Source of the DNA: Acidobacteriota bacterium
Lineage (GTDB): Bacteria > Acidobacteriota > Blastocatellia > RBC074
Reading direction: 5' to 3'
Assembly: GCA_013140935.1 (NCBI GenBank)
Contig: JABFSD010001202.1
Coordinates: forward strand, 1 to 8,662
DNA: 8,662 bases
Part shown: in pieces, positions 1 to 5,479 of the stretch
How the letters are laid out: every line of letters starts with the position of its first letter
Numbering within the stretch: the first letter of the stretch is position 1
Notes under the pieces: model-generated
The model's input: the letters and a program-made list of their open reading frames with translations, nothing else
What the model was told of the DNA's origin: nothing
Database searches by the model: none
Program-made: the position numbers and the translations under genes

Positions 1-2163
1 CCCATTTTCTTAGGGCTGTTGGCATTCGGCGCGCTCGTCGTGCTGTATGTCCTCCGCAAGGTTTTCGTCAACGTAGGCGCGCAGGAAATAGCGATCAAAG
101 AGCGCCGTTTTTTCGGTAAGCGCATGCCGCCGGGGCGTGTCGTCGCTACGGAAGGCGAGGTCGGCATTCAAGCTGACGTACTCAAACCGGGCTTGAATTT
201 CATTTGGTATCCGCTCGAACAAGTTGTCAGAAAAGTGCCGCTCATCGAAATCGCCTCTGACGAGATGGGCGTCATCGAAGCCATTGACGGCGACCCCTTG
301 CCGCCCGGTCGCAACTTCGCGCCTGACCGCGCGCAAAACGCGCACAACAACTTTCAAGACCCGATTGCGTTTATCAAACAGGGCGGCGTCAAAGGCATTC
401 AGATGAGAACGCTGCCGCCGGGCTTGTGGCCGATTCACCCTTATCTGTTTCGCGTTTCAATTGCGAAAACCACGACGATTCCGCAAGGCAAAGTCGGCAT
501 TGTTATCGCTACGGATGGATCGTCGCTCGACGCCGGATGCTTGCTGGCGCGGGCCATCGAAGGCCATCGCAACTTTCAGGACGCCGAGCAATTCATTGCC
601 GCCAACGGACAGAAAGGGCCGCAACTCGAAACGTTGACGCCCGGCACTTATCGCATTCTGACTAATTCGCTCGACCCCGACGACAACACGCTCAAACCCG
701 GTTTGTTCTCAGTGCAATTGTTCGACGCGACGATCATTCACGAAAACCAGATCGGCCTGGTCGAAGCCTTGGACGGCGCGCCGCTCGACCCGCGCGATTA
801 TGTGGCGACCCCCGTCGTGGGCCACAAGAACTTTCAAGCCAGTCACGCTTTCATTCAGTTGGGCGGACAACGCGGCCCGCAAAAAGATTTGCTGTTGCCC
901 GGCATCTATTACATCAATCCGTTGCTGTTCAAGATCATTCCTGAAAAGGCCAACGAGATTAAACCCGGCGAAGTCGCCGTCATCGTTTCAAACGTAGGCA
1001 AAGACCCGACACAAGAAATTCGCAAGGCTATGGCCGCTAAGGTGCGCGAAAAACTCGAACGCGAAGAGCGCGAACAACTCGCCGTTGCCGCCGCGCACCT
1101 CGATCAACTCGATGGTCAGAAAGGTGACGACCTGGCCGAAATCGAACAGGAACTGAAAATCTCTGACCCCGCCGACAAGCGCCTCGATCAAGGCGCACAC
1201 GAGGCTTATGTCGTGCCCGAAGGCTTTCGCGGCATACAGGAAACGGTCGTCGGCCCCGGTCGTTATTACCTCAACACGCTGGCCGTCACGCCCGTCATCA
1301 TTCTGACGACGAACCAAACCGTCGAGTGGACGGCGGAAGACCTCAAGAATTCATTCGACCCGTTCGAGGTCATCTCGAAAGACGGTTTCGCCATGCGGCT
1401 TGAAGTGCGCGTCGTCTTTCGCGTCAAACCCGAAGACGCGCCCTTTATGGTCGCCAAAATCGGTTCGATTGAGCGGCTCGTGCAAAACGTGATGCATCCG
1501 CTGATTGATTCGATCTTCCGCAATCAGGCCAGCGAATCGTCCGCGATGGCTTATCTGCAAAACCGCCACGAGGAACAAGAACGCGCCGAAGCTCGCGTCC
1601 GCGTACACTTGCTCAAATATCACGTAGACGTGGTCAACGTACTCATCTGCCACATTCGCTTGCCCGAAGAGTTGATGAAAACGCAGACCGAAAAAATTCT
1701 GGCCGAACAAAGCCAGACGATGTATGACGCGCAACGCGAAGCCGAAACCAAGCGCATCGAACTCGAAAAGACGCGCGCGCACGCCAACAACCAGAAGGCG
1801 TTGATGGAAGCTACGGTCGGCGTAGACATCGCCAGCCGTCGCGCTGAACAGCGCAAGTCAGAAGGCGAAGGCGAGGCCGCATACATACGGCAAACCGGTC
1901 AGGCCGAAGCTGAAAAGGTGCGCCTGATGGGCGAAGCGCAAGGCGTCGCTTACCGCGAACAAGTCAACGCCCTCGGCGCGCAAGGTGTCTCCCTCATCGA
2001 AACCCTCAAAGTCATCGGCGAAAAAGGCGTACGCATCACGCCCGACATAATGGCTACGGGCGGCGGCAACGGCGAAGGCGGCGGCGGAATCGGTACGTTG
2101 TTGTTGCTCAATCTGTTTCGTGACCAGATGAAACAGAATGGCAAGGACGACGGCAAGCAGTAA
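1..2163 (+). CDS. SPFH/band-7 domain membrane protein, 5' end outside window
   Basis: Flotillin/prohibitin-like scaffold protein, probably membrane-anchored; its exact role is unknown. The frame is open from base 1. A TTG at 19 is a possible start, but open frame and hydrophobic residues precede it, so I treat the gene as 5'-partial. Counting from that TTG (714 residues): a hydrophobic segment at about 1-13 (LVVLYVL); three diverged repeats at about 83-147, 160-233 and 245-306, each with an H-x-NFQ...FI...G...LxPG signature; a charged helix at about 331-380; an SPFH core at about 395-555; an Ala/Glu/Arg-rich coiled coil at about 510-645 with the EGEGEAAYIRQ and AEAEKVRLMGEAQG type motifs usual after SPFH domains; and a Gly-rich stretch (677-690) before a short hydrophobic tail. 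The gene is G+C-rich and ends at TAA 2161-2163, just before a strong hairpin. The family is confident; the repeats replace the single short N-terminal region of ordinary flotillins. Confidence 0.88.
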   Translation, partial: PIFLGLLAFGALVVLYVLRKVFVNVGAQEIAIKERRFFGKRMPPGRVVATEGEVGIQADVLKPGLNFIWYPLEQVVRKVPLIEIASDEMGVIEAIDGDPLPPGRNFAPDRAQNAHNNFQDPIAFIKQGGVKGIQMRTLPPGLWPIHPYLFRVSIAKTTTIPQGKVGIVIATDGSSLDAGCLLARAIEGHRNFQDAEQFIAANGQKGPQLETLTPGTYRILTNSLDPDDNTLKPGLFSVQLFDATIIHENQIGLVEALDGAPLDPRDYVATPVVGHKNFQASHAFIQLGGQRGPQKDLLLPGIYYINPLLFKIIPEKANEIKPGEVAVIVSNVGKDPTQEIRKAMAAKVREKLEREEREQLAVAAAHLDQLDGQKGDDLAEIEQELKISDPADKRLDQGAHEAYVVPEGFRGIQETVVGPGRYYLNTLAVTPVIILTTNQTVEWTAEDLKNSFDPFEVISKDGFAMRLEVRVVFRVKPEDAPFMVAKIGSIERLVQNVMHPLIDSIFRNQASESSAMAYLQNRHEEQERAEARVRVHLLKYHVDVVNVLICHIRLPEELMKTQTEKILAEQSQTMYDAQREAETKRIELEKTRAHANNQKALMEATVGVDIASRRAEQRKSEGEGEAAYIRQTGQAEAEKVRLMGEAQGVAYREQVNALGAQGVSLIETLKVIGEKGVRITPDIMATGGGNGEGGGGIGTLLLLNLFRDQMKQNGKDDGKQ
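265..936 (+). repeat. Three diverged protein repeats inside the SPFH gene
   Basis: Three units of about 62-74 residues lie in tandem with short linkers, at about 265-459, 496-717 and 751-936. Each begins with a beta-like G-(V/I/L)-(I/V)-x-A-x-DG motif and continues through HNNFQD, HRNFQD or HKNFQA, then FI.....G.KGPQ-like residues, and ends in LPPG, LTPG or LLPG followed by a hydrophobic strand. The similarity is at protein level only. Unit 2 carries an extra loop of about ten residues. The pattern points to internal duplication of a small beta-rich domain upstream of the SPFH core. Confidence 0.7.
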
Positions 2164-2185
2164 TGTCAACCGTCCTATAAGCATG

Positions 2186-2217
2186 ACGGCCCGCCGATAA
2201 TTCTATCGGCGGGCCGT
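2186..2217 (+). terminator. Strong hairpin terminator after the SPFH gene
   Basis: A perfect 14-bp inverted repeat (ACGGCCCGCCGATA paired with TATCGGCGGGCCGT) encloses the 4-nt loop ATTC, 22 nt after the stop codon. It is followed by TACAATTT, so the U tract is weak. Position and stem stability support a transcription terminator for the SPFH gene. It also separates that gene from the opposing gene debris on the right. Confidence 0.75.
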
Positions 2218-2311
2218 TACAATTTAGCGCAATCGAACCGATGAGCGGATGCAGCTATTTTAACTCAGCCAGCGGAACGCTTACGCCCAGCGGATGGCTT
2301 TTCTTCGCCAC

Positions 2312-2398
2312 TCACTCAATGCCGAGCCAGTTATTTTTATTGCCGCCTTCGTTGCCCAACAGCACCGGCGCATCGCCGATGTTGAGGACGAGCAGGTT
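2312..2398 (-). pseudogene. Fragment of an ASPIC/UnbV (CRTAC1-like) domain
   Basis: Read on the minus strand from 2398, the frame gives about 28 residues: NLLVLNIGDAP, then VLLGNEGGNKNNWLGIE, then TGA (2312-2314). This matches the start of the ASPIC/UnbV domain of FG-GAP/CRTAC1-type secreted proteins, where a 'D-L-L-V-x-N...LLRNxGGNxNHWLGI' pattern is typical. Upstream in the same frame is TAG (2399-2401), and the plus strand changes there to RHS-type coding. Only this scrap remains of a gene normally several hundred codons long. After the TGA the frame runs another 18 codons (GTG start possible, TAG at 2255-2257) with no recognisable homology. The family call is from motif memory; the fragment is short. 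Confidence 0.55.
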
Positions 2399-3379
2399 CT
2401 ACATTACAACAAGAACCTGAAACGCGACGGCCATTTCGGCTACGGCTGGACTTCGCTCTTTGACGTATCGCTCATCACCGTCACCAGCACCAAGATGCGT
2501 TTGCTGCGCGAAGACGGATTGAGCGTTTATTACGACATTGACGGCGCGGGCACGGGTTACACGCTGCTTTCGCCCCAACATTTCACCGCCGGATTGGTGT
2601 TCGTTCAAGGCGGCATCTCGACGCCGGGCGGTTATAAACTCACGCTCAAAAACGGCTGGGTCTATAACTTCAACACCGCCGGACATCTCATCTCGGTGAA
2701 AGACCGCAACAACGCCACGCTCACCTTGACACGCGACGGCGTCAATCGCGTCACCAAAGTCACCGATCCCTTTGGCCGCGAATATGTGGTCAATTATTTC
2801 GGCGGCATCAACCCTGGCCCCCACGTCAGAAACATCACGTTTAACGGCGACACCGTGGCTACGCACACTTATTCGGGCTTCAACCACGCCACAGTGACGT
2901 TTGCCGACGGCTCGCAATATAAACACACTTACGCCAGCCATCTGAGCCTGGTGCGCAACGCGATGAATCACATCCTGATGCGCTGGACGCTCGACGCCAA
3001 CAATCGCGTGCTCTCGATTGACCGCGACGGCGGCGTAGACAAAGTCACTTACGATTACGTCCGCGAACCGGTCTCAGGCGCGCTCGCGCCGGGCGAACAA
3101 GGCGAAACCCACATCACCGATGCGTTGGGGCGTGTGACGAAAATCTTTTTCACTAATCCGGGTAACGCCACTTGCAACGGCACGGGCTGCCCGATTGCGC
3201 CCATTAATTTGCACGGCATCACCCGCATCGAGCGCGACAGCGTCGAGGGCTTACTGGTGACGACTTATGCCACTGACAGCACCATGACCGACCCGGCGTT
3301 GCGCGTGACGACGTTTGTTTATGACACTGACGGAAACGTGCTGACGCTGACCAGCGTGTTGGGCACGCTTTCATCCACT
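2399..3379 (+). pseudogene. RHS/YD-repeat protein, 5' and central remnant
   Basis: About 325 codons of RHS-type sequence. It opens with HYNKNLKRDGHFGYGWTSLF, like the early conserved segment of RHS proteins (a 'YNS...GPFGxGWT' pattern). It continues through strand-rich YD-type repeats such as FNTAGHLISVKDRNNATLTL, VTKVTDPFGREYVVNY and YDTDGNVLTLTSVLG. RHS proteins are large secreted or surface shells that often carry C-terminal toxins. Here the true N-terminus (signal and upstream domains) is missing. An ATG at 2294 is in frame, but bases 2294-2398 are the antisense of the ASPIC/UnbV scrap, so it is not a credible RHS start. The right end is broken by the palindromic element at 3380. The base composition is G+C-rich like the chromosomal background. 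Confidence 0.8.
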
Positions 3380-3508
3380 TATAGCAGTTCTATGAAAGGG
3401 AGCTGTCAAGGAAAACACTTCCCCTGACCTGGCTGTCAGAAAAAAACGATGACGGCCAGGTCAGGGGAAGTGTTTTCCTTGACAGCTCCCTTTCATAGAA
3501 CCGCTATA
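3380..3508. mobile_element. 129-bp palindromic insertion, MITE/REP-like
   Basis: Two 59-nt arms (3380-3438 and 3450-3508) are reverse complements at 57 of 59 positions and flank an 11-nt A-rich loop (3439-3449). The ends read TATAGC...GCTATA. A TA is present at each outer edge, which would fit TA target duplication by an IS630/Tc1-mariner type transposase, though the short TA makes this weak. The element carries no gene and interrupts an RHS reading frame, so it is best read as a small non-autonomous insertion able to form a long cruciform or RNA hairpin. Its near-perfect arms suggest recent insertion or ongoing selection for pairing. Confidence 0.8.
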
Positions 3509-3990
3509 TACAGTGAGTGGTTCAGGAAAAATTGAAACAGCAAATCAGGCACGATTCCTCATGTTTCAAATTGTACGGCAATCGCCTCACGCGCATCGAC
3601 GCCAGAGGCGATGTCACTACTTATGCTTACAACAACCTCAATCGGCTCGACACCATCACTTATGCCGATGGCGGCACGGTTACGTTCGGCTATGACACCG
3701 CCGGACGCATGACCAGCGCCGCCAACCCCAACGGCACTGTCACGTTCACGCTCGACCCGCGCAGCCGCGTGACCGGCACGACCGATGTATGGGGACAGGC
3801 CATCAGTTACGGCTATGATCACAACAACAACCGCACGAGCATGACGATGGGCGCGAGCCAAACGACTTATCTTTATGGCGCGCTTGATCGTCTTTCCTCA
3901 ATGACCCACAACACGATGGGTGCGACTGCGTTCGGTTATGACTCTATCCGGCGGCTGACTTACGCCAAAAACGGCAGCAACATCTCCATT
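3509..3990 (+). pseudogene. RHS/YD-repeat protein, 3' remnant
   Basis: From about 3570 the plus strand again encodes YD repeats: YGNRLTRIDARGDVTTYAYN, FGYDTAGRMTSAANPNG, ISYGYDHNNNRTSMT and FGYDSIRRLTYAKNG. This continues the RHS gene on the left, but in a different frame. Removing the 127 bases expected for a simple TA-duplicating insertion does not restore the frame. The first 60 bases (3509-3570) are A+T-rich, not RHS-like, and include a 7-bp inverted repeat (TTGAAAC at 3532, GTTTCAA at 3563), so more than the palindrome was inserted or lost. RHS similarity stops abruptly near 3990. The C-terminal RHS core-boundary region and any toxin domain are absent. The frame stays open to TGA at 4156-4158 but no longer looks RHS-like. 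Confidence 0.75.
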
Positions 3991-4212
3991 ATAAAGATTC
4001 AAGGCGAATGGATACACGTGAAAATCGGGTTGTGTATAGAGCCAAAGTTAAAGATACCAAAGGATTTCAAGTTAGCCGCTGGGCGTGGGACGTTTTCCTG
4101 CGCAGAGCGCAACCTTGAGCGTTGTCGTAGGTTTACTTACGAAGGAAGAAAACTCTGAATCACAATCCCGCTCCAACGATTTACGATCTGTGGCGTAACG
4201 CATAGCATCTTC
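3991..4212. other. Unassigned sequence between RHS remnant and transporter
   Basis: After the RHS breakpoint the sequence changes character (ATTATAAAGATTCAAGG onward). The open frame to 4158 encodes basic residues (for example KIPKDFKLAAGRG) with no family I recognise; the other frames and the reverse strand gave nothing convincing either. I see no clear hairpin terminator for the minus-strand transporter that ends at 4213. It may be debris of another insertion or a decayed gene. Confidence 0.4.
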
Positions 4213-5118
4213 TCAACTCATTTCATGCACGGCTAACGGTTCGACGTGAATCGTCGCCGTCACATGCCCAAAGGCGGTTTCCAACGCCCGCTCGACTTCT
4301 TCGGTAATGTCGTGTGCGCGAACAGAATCGTGTTCTTCGTCTGCCGCGATGTGCAAGTGCATCTCGATGAAAATCGCGCCGCCGTGCGTGCGCGAACGAA
4401 TGTCGTGCGCCGAGTGTACGCCTGAAACCATCTGCACGACTTCGGCGATGCGTTGCGGCGGAATCGGCGCGGCGTCTACCAGTACGGGAATCGTCGCCTT
4501 GAAAATCTGATAGCCACTCGCAGCGATCATTACGGCTACGAACAGCGACACCAGCGGGTCGAACCAGACCCAACCGAACTTTACTAAAAACAATCCCGCC
4601 AATACGCCGCAACTCACCAGCACGTCGCTGCGCGTATGCGCCGCATCGGCGATCAGGTAATCGCTCTGCAAACGTTCGCCTTCGCGCTTTTCATAAACCG
4701 TGACGAAGACATTCACGGCAATCGTCACGACCATCGTCGCCACCGTGAGCCACGTCACTTCAGGCGCAGGATGTGCATCGCCCATCAAACGGAACACCGC
4801 GCTTTTCGACAATTCGTAACACGTCACGAACAAAAAGCCCGCAATGCCAAAGGCCGCCAACGTCTCGAATTTCGCATGGCCGTAAGGATGCTCGTCATCC
4901 GGTTCGGCGGTGGCGTATTTGATGACGACTAGGCCGACGATGTTGTTGAGCGAATCCACCGACGAATGAATCGCGTCGCTGATGACGCTTAAGCTGTTGG
5001 CGGCGAGACCTGCGATCAACTTGCCGACAACGACCGCTAGGTTGAGGGCGAGCGTAATCCACAGCACACGGCGGACGCCGTTTTGATAAGTAGCCATGTT
5101 TTCTGGAGTAGCACTCAT
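4213..5118 (-). CDS. Cation diffusion facilitator (CDF) family metal transporter
   Basis: Inner-membrane secondary transporter that exports divalent metal (Zn2+, Fe2+ or similar) in exchange for protons. It has 301 residues, normal for bacterial CDF proteins, and appears complete. Six membrane segments can be drawn (about 17-37, 41-68, 85-105, 122-142, 160-180, 186-206), then a cytoplasmic alpha-beta dimerisation domain (about 215-295). The metal site is visible: HSSVD in helix 2 (H51, D55) and HTRSD in helix 5 (H161, D165), an H-D-H-D set typical of zinc-type members. The helix 2-3 loop has the family motif HPYGHAKFE. The C-terminal domain is rich in His/Asp/Glu (HLHIAADEEHD). The start is uncertain: ATG at 5118 and ATG at 5097 (residue 8) both lack a good ribosome binding site. 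A perfect 16-bp palindrome lies 14 bp upstream of 5118. It is divergent from the protease and codon-biased like the SPFH gene; substrate cannot be read from sequence. Confidence 0.93.
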   Translation of the reverse strand: MSATPENMATYQNGVRRVLWITLALNLAVVVGKLIAGLAANSLSVISDAIHSSVDSLNNIVGLVVIKYATAEPDDEHPYGHAKFETLAAFGIAGFLFVTCYELSKSAVFRLMGDAHPAPEVTWLTVATMVVTIAVNVFVTVYEKREGERLQSDYLIADAAHTRSDVLVSCGVLAGLFLVKFGWVWFDPLVSLFVAVMIAASGYQIFKATIPVLVDAAPIPPQRIAEVVQMVSGVHSAHDIRSRTHGGAIFIEMHLHIAADEEHDSVRAHDITEEVERALETAFGHVTATIHVEPLAVHEMS

Positions 5119-5131
5119 AGTAATGCATACA

Positions 5132-5147
5132 GAGCGATATATCGCTC
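5132..5147. promoter_or_regulatory. Perfect 16-bp palindrome, candidate operator of the CDF gene
   Basis: GAGCGATATATCGCTC is fully self-complementary and lies 14 bp upstream of the transporter's first ATG. A symmetric site at this position is what a dimeric repressor of a metal exporter would use. The central TATATA may also overlap a promoter -10. Which regulator would bind is unknown, and no regulator gene is in the window. Confidence 0.5.
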
Positions 5148-5187
5148 ACGTTCATAGCCATTCTTTGCCGAAGGAGTTTTTATACAA

Positions 5188-5216
5188 TTGACGAATATCC
5201 TACACCGACATATGAT
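5188..5216 (+). promoter_or_regulatory. Near-consensus sigma70-type promoter for the subtilase
   Basis: TTGACG (5188-5193) and TATGAT (5211-5216) are separated by exactly 17 bp; each matches the housekeeping consensus at five of six positions. Initiation would be near 5223, leaving a 5' leader of about 115 nt before the ATG at 5339. It is the best promoter I found in the window and faces the protease only. Confidence 0.6.
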
Positions 5217-5278
5217 CCACGACGTTGGCTTGTTCTTTGGCTTATGTCATCAGTCATTTTTCTTTAACGTCACTCTAG

Positions 5279-5301
5279 TAGTCTTATGAAACGTAAGACT
5301 A
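5279..5301 (+). promoter_or_regulatory. Inverted repeat in the subtilase 5' leader
   Basis: TAGTCTTA and TAAGACTA form a perfect 8-bp inverted repeat around the 7-nt spacer TGAAACG, 37 nt upstream of the ATG at 5339. There is no T tract after it, so it is not a classical terminator. It could be an operator or an RNA hairpin affecting leader stability. An 8-bp palindrome TTGGCCAA follows at 5316-5323. Confidence 0.4.
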
Positions 5302-5326
5302 GAAGTTAGTTTTTGTTGGCCAAAGC

Positions 5327-5332
5327 AAGGAG
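5327..5332 (+). promoter_or_regulatory. Ribosome binding site AAGGAG fixing the start at 5339
   Basis: AAGGAG lies 6 nt before ATG 5339-5341, the ideal spacing. This is the only well-placed ATG ahead of the protease, so it decides that translation begins upstream of the heptamer array. As the sequence stands, that ATG is not in the protease frame. Confidence 0.75.
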
Positions 5333-5338
5333 TTCAAT

Positions 5339-5479
5339 ATGAAGCATAGCCAGTCACTCGTCACTCGTCACTCGTCACTCGTCACTCGTCACTCGTCACT
5401 CGTCACTCGTCACTCGTCACTCGTCACTCGTCACTCGTCACTCGTCACTCGTCACTCGTCACTCGTCACTCGTCACTGA
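5339..5479 (+). CDS. Off-phase leader ORF across the heptamer array
   Basis: Reading from the ATG with the good ribosome binding site gives MKHSQ followed by cycles of SLVTRHS and then TGA at 5477-5479, immediately after the last repeat: 46 residues. I read this as the truncated product of the protease gene in the state captured here, not a separate gene. The peptide is basic, with Arg and His in every cycle, and has no hydrophobic core. Confidence 0.6.
   Translation: MKHSQSLVTRHSSLVTRHSSLVTRHSSLVTRHSSLVTRHSSLVTRH

Noticed and set aside
2399..2971. 190-residue minus-strand ORF opposite the RHS gene
   Set aside because: It is a shadow of G+C-rich RHS coding; its product has no recognisable family and the plus strand has clear YD repeats.
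2294..3427. Intact 377-residue RHS gene from ATG 2294
   Set aside because: Its first 35 residues are antisense to an ASPIC/UnbV fragment, and its last residues (after about 3379) are translated from the palindromic element.
3517..4158. Intact 213-residue gene on +
   Set aside because: It is the 3' remnant of the RHS gene flanked by unrelated sequence at both ends, with only a GTG and no ribosome binding site.
5353..5477. CRISPR array
   Set aside because: The units are 7 bp, directly adjacent and identical, with no spacers; this is a simple sequence repeat.
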